From an uncultured Collinsella sp. (GTDB lineage: Bacteria; Actinomycetota; Coriobacteriia; Coriobacteriales; Coriobacteriaceae): a stretch of 10,034 nucleotides of DNA. Both the position numbers and the translations under genes were made by a program. Below, one piece after another: positions 1 through 8,477 of the stretch. The first letter of the stretch is position 1. Each line of letters opens with the position of its first letter. The notes beneath the pieces were generated by a model. The model worked only from the letters and a program-made list of their open reading frames with translations, did no database searches and was not told where the DNA came from. The stretch covers positions 1 through 10,034 of the forward strand of contig CABUMU010000070.1 in NCBI GenBank assembly GCA_902492855.1. The letters run 5' to 3'.

Positions 1-19
1 AGGCCACTTAATGTGGCCT
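1..19 (-). terminator. Possible terminator hairpin of the wall hydrolase gene (cut by window edge)
   Basis: A perfect 7-bp inverted repeat (AGGCCAC / GTGGCCT) surrounds a 5-base loop, about 78 bases past the stop codon of the minus-strand hydrolase gene. That position suits a terminator, but the stretch where a minus-strand U tract would lie is outside the window. It could equally belong to a convergent gene to the left. Confidence 0.4.
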
Positions 20-96
20 TCGTCTTGCGCAGGACTGTAGAGCAGGAAACCTTATGCCTCGCCCGCGGTCCCGGACCAACTTACTTCAAACCGCAG

Positions 97-1302
97 CTAC
101 GACAGCGCCACGCCGCCGAGCCAGCCCCAACGCACGCCAGAGCCAGTGCCATAGAAGCTAATAAACGAATCAAGCGACTTAGACGTAATGGCACCCTCGT
201 TGCTCATAACGATGCCGCCGCCAACGTAGATACCCACATGACCGTAGATAAGGCCCGGAGCACCCGTGCCGCTGTGCGAGGAATCGGCCACGATCATGCC
301 CACCTGCAGCGCCGAGCGGTCGGAGCTATAGCACCAGGCGTTAAACATGTCGCACGCATTGCCTCCAAAGTAGCCAACGCCGGCGTTACGGAAGACATTG
401 GTGACCCACGCCGCGCACCAGTTCTGACCCGGCGAAGGCGTGGAGTAGCACGCGTTGACGACAGCCTGCTGTTTGCCCGAGCCGGCATTCTGCTGCGGAG
501 TTCCGGGCGCGTACGATCCACCACCCGAGCTCGAACCACCCGAGTAGGAATTGTTCTTGTTCGCGGCAGCCGCGGCAGCGGCAGCCTTCCTAGCGGCCTC
601 CTCAGCCTGGGCGGCAGCGAGGATCTCGGAATCGCGCTGAGCCATGAGCTCCTTGACGTCGTCGGAAAGACCGTTCAGCACGGTCTGGACTTCTTGCTGC
701 TTGGCCTGCATGTCCTGCATCTGGGCAGTCTGCTGGTCCTTGAGCTTCTCTAAGTCGGCCTTCTGCGACTCAAGCTCGGTCTTTTGCGCATCGAGCTCTT
801 CCTGGATGGTCTGAATGTCCTCGATGGCGTCGCGGTCGCTCTTGTTGATCTTCTCAACGTAATGCGCGTTGGCGACGAGTTCCTCAAACGAGCCAGAGGC
901 CAGCAGCAGCGACAGGATGTTCGTGCCGCCGGACTTGTAGCTGGCGGCCACGCGATCGGAAAGGTCGTTGCGCTTCTTCTTGAGCTCGGCCTTCTTTTCA
1001 TCGATCTGGGCCTGCGTGTCGTCAATCTTGCCCTGGACATTCTCGATGTCGTTGAGGGTCTGGGCATTCTTGTTGGCCAGCGCCGCATACTCATTTGCGA
1101 TGCTGTCGAGCTGGGCCTGAACCTCGTCGAGCTGGGCCTGGGCGGCATTCAGTTTATCGGTGGTTTCTTTGGAAGCCTCCGCCGCATGGGCGCGAGCGGG
1201 CAGGCCAAAAAGAACTGCCGCAGAAGCGGCGCCGAACAGGGCCTTGAGGGCAGTGCGGCGCGAGAGCTCCTGGGAAAGGATAGAATCGCTGTTTGGTGAC
1301 AT
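97..1302 (-). CDS. Secreted coiled-coil peptidoglycan hydrolase with C-terminal CHAP/NlpC-type domain (PcsB/CwlO-like)
   Basis: 401 aa. The N terminus has an SRRTALK stretch (residues 14-20) before a hydrophobic run and a likely signal peptidase site after AHA (about residue 40). This resembles a twin-arginine signal, with Ala where the consensus has Phe. Residues about 45-235 are a charged, Gln/Glu/Lys-rich coiled coil. It contains the VAASYKSGG...LLLASGSFEELVANAHYVEKI type segment seen in the N-terminal domains of PcsB and CwlO. An Ala-rich run and a Ser/Gly/Asn/Pro linker (about 236-275) lead to a cysteine-peptidase domain (about 280-401). The likely catalytic Cys is C296 (NWCAAWV) and the likely His is H355 (YGHVGIYVGGG). 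The expected role is cleaving peptidoglycan peptides during growth or division; in PcsB and CwlO the coiled coil responds to FtsEX. The start is supported by GGAG seven bases upstream. Family call is firm; exact bond cleaved, CHAP versus NlpC/P60 assignment, and FtsEX control are inference. Confidence 0.85.
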   Translation of the reverse strand: MSPNSDSILSQELSRRTALKALFGAASAAVLFGLPARAHAAEASKETTDKLNAAQAQLDEVQAQLDSIANEYAALANKNAQTLNDIENVQGKIDDTQAQIDEKKAELKKKRNDLSDRVAASYKSGGTNILSLLLASGSFEELVANAHYVEKINKSDRDAIEDIQTIQEELDAQKTELESQKADLEKLKDQQTAQMQDMQAKQQEVQTVLNGLSDDVKELMAQRDSEILAAAQAEEAARKAAAAAAAANKNNSYSGGSSSGGGSYAPGTPQQNAGSGKQQAVVNACYSTPSPGQNWCAAWVTNVFRNAGVGYFGGNACDMFNAWCYSSDRSALQVGMIVADSSHSGTGAPGLIYGHVGIYVGGGIVMSNEGAITSKSLDSFISFYGTGSGVRWGWLGGVALS

Positions 1303-1346
1303 ATGTACTCCGTTACATGCTTATTTATATGTCGCTCAACTCATAC

Positions 1347-1374
1347 ATATTAGCGTACATATGGCGCGTCCCAA
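1347..1374 (-). promoter_or_regulatory. Candidate promoter for the wall hydrolase gene
   Basis: Read on the minus strand, TTGGGA (-35; 1369-1374) and TAATAT (-10; 1347-1352) are separated by 16 bases. This would give a leader of about 40 bases before the ATG at 1302. Both boxes are only fair matches to the housekeeping consensus, so this is a prediction from spacing and position. Confidence 0.35.
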
Positions 1375-1441
1375 CGATTTCCACGAACGGCAGGAAACTA
1401 CAAGGTCAGCGGCTCGTAAGCAAATGTCAAAGATCAGGTTA

Positions 1442-1451
1442 TGCGTACGCA
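1442..1451. promoter_or_regulatory. 10-bp perfect palindrome in the divergent promoter region
   Basis: TGCGTACGCA is a perfect palindrome lying between the divergent hydrolase and galE genes. It could be a regulator site, but it is short and there is no second copy nearby. It is listed only because it is the clearest symmetric element in this 266-bp gap. Confidence 0.15.
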
Positions 1452-1525
1452 AGCTCTTCTATGAGTACGTTAACATAGTCCTCTGCTTTTCCTACAGCGC
1501 ACGATTTGGGCGTCCCTGCCTGCGG

Positions 1526-1531
1526 TATACT
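1526..1531 (+). promoter_or_regulatory. Candidate -10 element of the galE promoter
   Basis: TATACT lies 37 bases before the galE start codon, which would give a leader of about 30 bases. No convincing -35 hexamer is present 16-18 bases upstream; the sequence there reads GATTTG or similar. A promoter is expected here because galE follows a divergently oriented gene. Confidence 0.35.
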
Positions 1532-1568
1532 CCCCTGAAGAAGTGTTCCTGATTCGATAGGAGACTAC

Positions 1569-2630
1569 ATGTCCAAAGCACTCGACCCCAAAGACACCTG
1601 CGTCCTCGTTACCGGTGGCGCCGGCTTTATCGGCTCGCACACCGTCGTTCAGCTGCTCGAGGGTGGCTACCAGGTCGTCATCGTCGATGATCTCTCCAAC
1701 TCCAGCGCCGTCGCCGTCGACCGCGTCAAGACCATCGTGGGCGACGAGGCCGCCAAGAACCTCACCTTCTACGAGGCCAACGTGCTCGACCGCGATGCGA
1801 TGAACAAGATCTTCGATACCCATCAGATCGACCGCGTCATCCACTTTGCCGGCTTTAAGGCCGTCGGCGAGTCGGTGAGCAAGCCCGTCGAGTACTACCA
1901 CAACAACATCGAGAACACCCTGGTGCTCATCGACGTCATGCGCAACCATGGCTGCAAGTCCATCATCTTCTCGAGCTCCTCGACCGTCTACGGCGACCCG
2001 GACAACCCGCCCGTCACCGAGGAGGATCCTAAGAAGCCCGCGACCAACCCCTATGGTTGGACCAAGTGGATGATCGAGCAGATCCTTATGGACGTCCACA
2101 CCGCCGACCCCGAGTGGGACGTCGTGCTGCTCCGTTACTTCAACCCCATCGGCGCTCATCCGTCAGGCCTGATCGGCGAGGACCCCAACGGCATCCCCAA
2201 CAACCTGGTGCCCTATGTCGCCCAGGTTGCCGTGGGCAAGCTCGAGGCCGTTCAGGTCTTTGGCAACGACTACCCCACCCCCGACGGCACCGGCGTGCGC
2301 GACTACATCCACGTGTGCGATCTGGCCTCTGGTCACGTTGCCGCCCTTAACTGGATGAACGGCAAGACCGGCGTCGAGATCTTTAACCTGGGCACCGGCA
2401 CCGGCACCTCGGTACTCGAGGTCATCGCCGCCTTCTCCAAGGCTTGTGGCAAGGAGCTGCCCTACGTGATCCGCGAGCGCCGCGCCGGTGACATCGCTGC
2501 CAACTGGTGCGATGCCTCCAAGGCCGAGCGTATGATGGGCTGGAAGGCCCAGTACGACATCGCGGACATGTGCCGCGATAGCTGGAACTGGCAGAGCCAC
2601 AACCCCAATGGCTTCGCCGACGCCGAGTAG
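1569..2630 (+). CDS. galE: UDP-glucose 4-epimerase GalE
   Basis: 353 aa, slightly longer than the 338-aa E. coli enzyme. It interconverts UDP-glucose and UDP-galactose in the cytoplasm using bound NAD, linking galactose use (Leloir pathway) with supply of galactosyl donors for envelope glycans. It is an extended short-chain dehydrogenase: the Rossmann motif GGAGFIG is at residues 16-22 (G16xxG19xxG22), followed by an acidic VDDLSN at the end of beta-2. The catalytic residues line up as S137 in SSSSTVYGD and Y162/K166 in YGWTK, with the same 25-residue Ser-to-Tyr spacing as in E. coli GalE. The sugar-nucleotide side carries RYFNPIGAHPSGLIGEDP, as expected for a GalE. The start is set by AGGAG (1559-1563), five bases before the ATG. 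It is probably a single-gene transcript, since a candidate promoter lies in front and a strong terminator behind. No sign of damage. Confidence 0.95.
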   Translation: MSKALDPKDTCVLVTGGAGFIGSHTVVQLLEGGYQVVIVDDLSNSSAVAVDRVKTIVGDEAAKNLTFYEANVLDRDAMNKIFDTHQIDRVIHFAGFKAVGESVSKPVEYYHNNIENTLVLIDVMRNHGCKSIIFSSSSTVYGDPDNPPVTEEDPKKPATNPYGWTKWMIEQILMDVHTADPEWDVVLLRYFNPIGAHPSGLIGEDPNGIPNNLVPYVAQVAVGKLEAVQVFGNDYPTPDGTGVRDYIHVCDLASGHVAALNWMNGKTGVEIFNLGTGTGTSVLEVIAAFSKACGKELPYVIRERRAGDIAANWCDASKAERMMGWKAQYDIADMCRDSWNWQSHNPNGFADAE

Positions 2631-2652
2631 CAAAAACCTACATACCGCTCTT

Positions 2653-2686
2653 GCCCCGATCTCACGTTGTGAGGTCGGGGCTTTTT
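2653..2686 (+). terminator. Rho-independent terminator after galE
   Basis: A 13-bp stem with one T-G wobble (GCCCCGATCTCAC against GTGAGGTCGGGGC) closes a 3-base loop and is followed directly by five T residues. It starts 22 bases after the galE stop codon and separates galE from malQ. Confidence 0.93.
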
Positions 2687-2735
2687 CATGGCATGTAACC
2701 ATTCGCCGAAAATCGACCAACTTTTTTATCTTGCC

Positions 2736-2765
2736 TGTACATGTTTAAACAACATGTTTTACAAT
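2736..2765 (+). promoter_or_regulatory. Candidate malQ promoter
   Basis: TGTACA (2736-2741; 4 of 6 to the -35 consensus) and TACAAT (2760-2765; 5 of 6 to the -10 consensus) are 18 bases apart. They sit in an AT-rich pocket just past the galE terminator. Transcription would start near 2772, giving a leader of about 80 bases. Confidence 0.5.
2739..2757. promoter_or_regulatory. Operator-like inverted repeat inside the malQ promoter
   Basis: ACATGTT (2739-2745) and AACATGT (2751-2757) form a perfect 7-bp inverted repeat around a 5-base spacer, TAAAC. The repeat fills the region between the candidate -35 and -10 boxes, where a bound repressor would block RNA polymerase. LacI-family regulators often control maltodextrin genes in Gram-positive bacteria, but no regulator gene is visible in the window and the identity of any binder is unknown. 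Confidence 0.4.
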
Positions 2766-2850
2766 AGGCGTATCGAATCAGAACATCGGAGGCGGACTGC
2801 ACACCCATCGGCAGGCCGACCCCACAACAAGAAGGTTGGTGAGCGCATTC

Positions 2851-4356
2851 ATGGAGCGTGCAAGCGGCGTCCTCATGCCCGTCTCATCTCTGCCCGGACC
2901 ATACGGAATCGGCGGCTTTGGCTGGAATGCCTACGATTTCGTCGATTTTCTCGCCTCGTGCAAACAACATTACTGGCAGATTCTGCCCCTCACGACGACC
3001 AGTTATGGCGATTCGCCCTATCAGTCGTTCTCGGCCCGCGCAGGCAACCCCAACTTTATCGACTTTGCCGAGCTTATCGAGGCAGGGTATCTGGAGCAGC
3101 GCGATATCGATGGCGTGCACCTGGGTTCTGACCCCAGCAACGTCGACTACGGTGCCATCTTTGGCGGCCGCCGACAGATTCTCGACCGCGCCGCCGAGCG
3201 CTTTGCCGCCGACAAGCCGGCCGATTTCGATGACTTTATCCAGGCCAACGAGGACTGGCTCATCCCCTACTGTGAGTTCATGACCGTCAAAGAGGAGTGC
3301 GGTCTCAAGGCGTTTTGGGAGTGGCCCGCGGAGCTCCGCACCCGCGGCGAGGCTTCCGCCAAGGTCTGCGCCGACCATCCGGCGCGTATGCTCTACCACC
3401 AGATGACGCAGTACTTCTTCGATCGCCAGTGGAGCCGCCTCAAGGCCTATGCCAACGAGCGCGACATTCTCATCATCGGCGACCTGCCCATCTATGTCTC
3501 GCGTGACTCCGTCGAGATGTGGGCGACGCCTGAGCTCTTTAAGATCGACGCCGCCGGCAATCCCGTGAGCGTCGCCGGCACATCGCCCGACCAGTTCTCG
3601 GCCACCGGCCAGTACTGGGGCAACCCCATCTACGACTGGGACGCCATGGAGTCCGACGGCTTTTCCTGGTGGGAGGGCCGCATTCGCGCCGCCCTCGACA
3701 TGTACGACGTCATCCGCCTGGATCACTTCCGCGGCTTCGAGGCCTATTGGGAGGTGCCGTTCTCCTCGCCCGATTCGTCCTACGGTTCGTGGACGCAGGG
3801 GCCCGGCCTCAAGTTCTTCAAGACGCTCGAGAAAAAGCTCGGCACGCTGCCCATCATCGCCGAGGACCTGGGCTTCCTCACCCCCGGCGTCATCGACATG
3901 CGCGACAACTCGGGCTTCCCCGGCATGAAGATCCTGCAGTTTGCCTTTGAGGGCACCAACTCGTACTACCTGCCGCATAACTACATCGCCAACACCGTCG
4001 CCTATGTGGGCACCCACGACAACGAGACGGCGCGCGGTTGGTTTGAGGGAACGGCCACCCCGCGTCAGCGCGAGCAGGCAGCCCTGTACACCCATCAGCA
4101 GGCCGGCGAACCCATGACAGATGCACTCAATCGCACCATCGCCGCCAGCGTGAGCGACACGTGCATCTACACCATGCAGGACCTGCTCAACTTGGGCAAC
4201 GAGGCGCGCATCAACACCCCTGCCACGCTGGGCGGCAACTGGACCTGGCGCATGCTCGACGGCGCCATCACCCGCGAGCTCGAGCACAAACTCACCGACT
4301 GGACCGAGACCTACTTCCGCATCCCATCGGAAGCCGAAATCGAGCTTCCTCAATAG
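2851..4356 (+). CDS. malQ: 4-alpha-glucanotransferase (amylomaltase) MalQ
   Basis: 501 aa, the usual length for the compact GH77 enzymes such as Thermus amylomaltase (about 500 aa). It cuts an alpha-1,4-glucan and moves the glucan chain onto another glucose or maltodextrin in the cytoplasm, turning short maltodextrins into chains a phosphorylase can use. The N terminus has SGVLMPVSSLPGPYGIG, typical of GH77. The expected catalytic residues are present: nucleophile D291 in RLDHFRG, acid/base E338 in IIAEDLG, and D390 in GTHDNE. Start choice: ATG 2851 is preferred because GGTGAG lies six bases upstream and the family homology begins right there. In-frame TTG 2836 and GTG 2839 are possible but add five or four residues of no value and are poorly spaced from GAAGG. 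Phosphorylase follows on the same strand after 128 bases, so the two probably work together and may share a transcript. Confidence 0.95.
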   Translation: MERASGVLMPVSSLPGPYGIGGFGWNAYDFVDFLASCKQHYWQILPLTTTSYGDSPYQSFSARAGNPNFIDFAELIEAGYLEQRDIDGVHLGSDPSNVDYGAIFGGRRQILDRAAERFAADKPADFDDFIQANEDWLIPYCEFMTVKEECGLKAFWEWPAELRTRGEASAKVCADHPARMLYHQMTQYFFDRQWSRLKAYANERDILIIGDLPIYVSRDSVEMWATPELFKIDAAGNPVSVAGTSPDQFSATGQYWGNPIYDWDAMESDGFSWWEGRIRAALDMYDVIRLDHFRGFEAYWEVPFSSPDSSYGSWTQGPGLKFFKTLEKKLGTLPIIAEDLGFLTPGVIDMRDNSGFPGMKILQFAFEGTNSYYLPHNYIANTVAYVGTHDNETARGWFEGTATPRQREQAALYTHQQAGEPMTDALNRTIAASVSDTCIYTMQDLLNLGNEARINTPATLGGNWTWRMLDGAITRELEHKLTDWTETYFRIPSEAEIELPQ

Positions 4357-4404
4357 GAGCTACCGCGCCCGACCCCTCCCCACCGTGCGGACGCGCTTGC
4401 TTTT

Positions 4405-4438
4405 CCCGCGCGAGGCCACCCCAATCCCCTCGCGCGGG
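4405..4438 (+). terminator. GC-rich hairpin between malQ and glgP (weak or partial terminator)
   Basis: An 11-bp perfect stem (CCCGCGCGAGG / CCTCGCGCGGG) with a 12-base loop is followed by CTTCTTATG, a poor U tract. It may attenuate read-through, protect the malQ transcript end, or terminate part of the transcripts. It is clearly weaker in design than the terminators after galE and glgP, and no convincing separate glgP promoter is seen behind it. Confidence 0.45.
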
Positions 4439-4474
4439 CTTCTTATGAATTGCAGACATGAAACAACCCATCAC

Positions 4475-4479
4475 AGGAG
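4475..4479 (+). promoter_or_regulatory. Ribosome binding site that decides the glgP start
   Basis: AGGAG lies five bases before the ATG at 4485. It falls inside the extended reading frame that opens at ATG 4458, which itself has no purine-rich site upstream. This favours 4485 as the true start. Confidence 0.8.
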
Positions 4480-4484
4480 AAAAC

Positions 4485-6752
<2,268 letters not shown>

Positions 6753-6780
6753 TTTCGCTTCCCTTACCCATCCTCTTGAG

Positions 6781-6813
6781 AAACGGAGTCGTGGCAACAC
6801 GGCTCCGTTTTTT
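6781..6813 (+). terminator. Rho-independent terminator after glgP
   Basis: AAACGGAG-T-CGTG pairs with CACG-G-CTCCGTTT across a GCAA tetraloop (GNRA type), with one T-G wobble in the stem, and ends in six T residues (6808-6813). It begins 28 bases after the glgP stop codon. Confidence 0.93.
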
Positions 6814-7097
6814 GTGCCCGCACGTTACCCTGCGACCCAACTCGGCCAAACAATCTCGATCTGTAACAACTACTCGGTAAAAACGGTCCCAGCTGTTACA
6901 GATTGAGACATACCGGCCCCTCCCCTTGGGTTTATCTCGATCTGTAACATCTAGCAGCTGAAATTCACCTTTGGTGTTACAGATTTAGATGAAATGGTTA
7001 GCTCAGCAGAACCGTCTCGATCTGTAACATCTAACGTCCGAAATCAGCCTCACCCGTTACAGATCGAGACAAACGACCGGTCAGACAGCCCCAACAC
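6814..7097. other. Gene-free island between convergent terminators
   Basis: No credible coding region, tRNA or other known RNA is visible between the glgP terminator and the transporter terminator. The flanks (6814-6853 and 7071-7097) show nothing notable; the centre is filled by the box array. If both terminators work, neither flanking operon transcribes the array. Confidence 0.75.
6854..7070. repeat. Array of six 15-bp boxes in alternating orientation at a 40-41 bp step (three hairpin units)
   Basis: Box consensus is TCTCGATCTGTAACA. Plus-oriented copies start at 6854, 6935 and 7015 and are identical; inverted copies occupy 6894-6908, 6975-6989 and 7055-7069 with one, two and one changes. 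Box starts step by 40, 41, 40, 40 and 40 bases, and the gaps between boxes are 25, 26, 25, 25 and 25 bases. ATCTGTAAC is invariant in all six. Each plus/inverted pair can fold into a hairpin (units 6854-6908, 6934-6990, 7014-7070), the last with a perfect 15-bp stem. The gaps inside hairpins are related, sharing CTA near the left and AAA in the middle; those of units 2 and 3 match at about 14 of 25 positions. The gaps between hairpins look unrelated. The array lies between two terminators. It may be a REP/MITE-like repeat family, a multi-site protein-binding platform or structured RNA; function unknown. Confidence 0.85.
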
Positions 7098-7141
7098 AAA
7101 GAAAGGCTCCCCTCTCGCCCAGTGAACGGGAGGGGAGCCTT
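7098..7141 (-). terminator. Rho-independent terminator of the transporter operon
   Basis: A 12-bp perfect stem (AAGGCTCCCCTC at 7103-7114 with GAGGGGAGCCTT at 7130-7141), extended inward by three more pairs including one wobble, is followed on the minus strand by a TTTCTTT tract (7098-7104). It lies about 70 bases past the ATPase stop codon. On the plus strand it lacks a T tract, so it acts mainly in the minus direction. Confidence 0.88.
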
Positions 7142-7209
7142 ATATGTGACCGCGGCAAAAGGATGGCAATACCGCAGTCGCCCAAAGGGAGGGCCTGGAT
7201 GCACCGGGC

Positions 7210-8409
7210 CTAGATAAGGTTCTTGCCAGACACCTTATCGAAGAGATGGGTCGCGTTCTTCTCAAACTTGAACCAGATGTTGTCGCCAGCCTTGAGCGCG
7301 CCCTTGGCCTCGAGGTCGACGACGGGGATAATCAGGACAAACTGGCCGTCGGGAGCAGTCACGTGGACATGCTCGGTCGAGCCCATGAGCTCGGTCACCT
7401 CGACGGTACCCTGGAGCGCGCCCTCCTCGCCCTTGTCGGCAAGCAGGATCTGCTCGGGACGCACGCCGGCCGTAATCTCCTTCACGTCGCCGCCGTCCCA
7501 GTTGAGGGCAAGCTGAGCGCAAGTCTCGGGAGCGAGCGCCACGTTCATATCCTCGGTCTTGACGGTAAAGCCGTTGCCCGAACGCACCAACTGGGCATCG
7601 AAGAAGTTCATCTGCGGCACGCCGATGAAGCCGGCGACGAAGATGTTCGCGGGATGGTTGAAGACCTCCTGCGGCGTGGCGATCTGCTGGACAACGCCGT
7701 CCTTCATGACCACGATACGGTCACCGAGGGTCATAGCCTCGGTCTGGTCGTGAGTAACATAAATGAACGTGCCCTTGATCTCGTGGCGCAGCTTAATGAG
7801 CTCGGCACGCATCTGGTTACGAAGCTTGGCGTCCAGGTTGGACAGCGGCTCGTCCATCAGGAAGACCTTGGGGTCACGCACGATGGCGCGGCCGATAGCG
7901 ACACGCTGGCGCTGGCCGCCGGAGAGCGCCTTGGGCTTACGGTCGAGGTACTCGGTAATGCCCAGAATCTCGGCAGCAGAGCGAACCTTGCGGTCGATCT
8001 CGTCCTTGGGAACCTTCTTGAGCTCGAGCGTAAATGCCATGTTCTCGTACACCGTCATATTGGGGTACAGAGCGTAGCTCTGGAACACCATGGCGATGTC
8101 GCGGTCCTTGGGCGCCACGTCGTTGACACGCTTGCCGTCGATGAGCACATCGCCCGAGGTAATGTCCTCCAGGCCGGCGACCATGCGCATCGTCGTGGAC
8201 TTACCGCAGCCAGAGGGGCCAACGAGGACGACGAACTCCTGGTCGTGAACGGTGAGGTTGAAGTCCTCTACAGCGAGCACACCGTCCTCGGTAACCTTGA
8301 GGTTGTGCTTCTTCTCCTCGGTCTTCTTCTTTTTGCCAAAGAAGCCCTTCTTTTTTGGCTCGTTGTTGGGATACACCTTCTGAACATGTTTGAGAACGAT
8401 CTCGGCCAT
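7210..8409 (-). CDS. ugpC: CUT1 sugar ABC transporter ATP-binding protein (MsmK/UgpC/MalK family)
   Basis: 399 aa. This is the cytoplasmic ATPase subunit that powers carbohydrate import by binding the two permeases encoded just upstream. Motifs in order: Walker A GPSGCGKST at 64-72 (K70), Q-loop Q110 in VFQSYALYP, signature LSGGQRQR at 162-169, Walker B VFLMDEP at 182-188 (catalytic E187), D-loop SNLDAKLR, and H-loop H220 in YVTHDQTEA. The C-terminal part (about 270-395) is the TOBE/OB-fold region found in MalK-type subunits, with GVRPEQI at 315-321. ATPases of this group can serve several CUT1 systems. Odd feature: between KVYPN and AVEDFNL there is a lysine-rich insertion of about 25-28 residues (about 16-43: KKKGFFGKKKK and following) that MsmK-type proteins normally lack. 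AAAGG eight bases upstream supports the start. It is the last gene of the operon. Confidence 0.93.
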   Translation of the reverse strand: MAEIVLKHVQKVYPNNEPKKKGFFGKKKKTEEKKHNLKVTEDGVLAVEDFNLTVHDQEFVVLVGPSGCGKSTTMRMVAGLEDITSGDVLIDGKRVNDVAPKDRDIAMVFQSYALYPNMTVYENMAFTLELKKVPKDEIDRKVRSAAEILGITEYLDRKPKALSGGQRQRVAIGRAIVRDPKVFLMDEPLSNLDAKLRNQMRAELIKLRHEIKGTFIYVTHDQTEAMTLGDRIVVMKDGVVQQIATPQEVFNHPANIFVAGFIGVPQMNFFDAQLVRSGNGFTVKTEDMNVALAPETCAQLALNWDGGDVKEITAGVRPEQILLADKGEEGALQGTVEVTELMGSTEHVHVTAPDGQFVLIIPVVDLEAKGALKAGDNIWFKFEKNATHLFDKVSGKNLI

Positions 8410-8427
8410 GTCTCTACCTTTCGATAT

Positions 8428-8452
8428 GCGGCGCCGCGCTGAGGGGCGCCGC
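8428..8452 (-). repeat. Intercistronic GC-rich hairpin between permease and ATPase genes
   Basis: GCGGCGCC (8428-8435) pairs perfectly with GGCGCCGC (8445-8452) over a 9-base loop in the 68-base gap between the MalG-like permease and the ATPase gene. On the minus strand it is followed by ATATCG rather than a U tract, so it is not a good terminator. An RNA-stabilising or expression-tuning role is plausible but unproven. Confidence 0.45.
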
Positions 8453-8477
8453 AGAAACTTGCAAAACAGTTACGGTA

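Noticed and set aside
1303..1568. Small plus-strand gene reading through the hydrolase-galE gap
   Set aside because: Frames here begin opposite the hydrolase signal-peptide region, have no ribosome binding site or recognisable product, and overlap the expected divergent promoters.
2766..2850. Riboswitch or attenuator in the malQ leader
   Set aside because: The leader of about 80 bases shows only short, weak pairings and no known aptamer pattern or terminator-like hairpin.
2836..2850. Upstream TTG or GTG start for malQ
   Set aside because: The added residues lie before the conserved family N terminus. The purine-rich site directly abuts TTG 2836 and is too close to GTG 2839, while ATG 2851 is well placed after GGTGAG.
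2884..4353. Long open frame on the minus strand opposite malQ (489 codons)
   Set aside because: It mirrors malQ, which has full GH77 catalytic motifs. Its translation is low-complexity (rich in V, G, A, D, L), as expected opposite a GC-rich gene, and it has no recognisable domain.
6854..7070. CRISPR array
   Set aside because: The repeated boxes are only 15 bp and alternate in orientation, whereas CRISPR repeats are direct and usually longer than 20 bp. Three of the five gaps are related to each other and no cas gene is nearby.
7246..8442. Long open frame on the plus strand opposite the ATPase gene (398 codons)
   Set aside because: It is the antisense of a clearly canonical ABC ATPase; the translation is His/Val/Leu/Gly-rich with no domain, and no ribosome binding site was seen.
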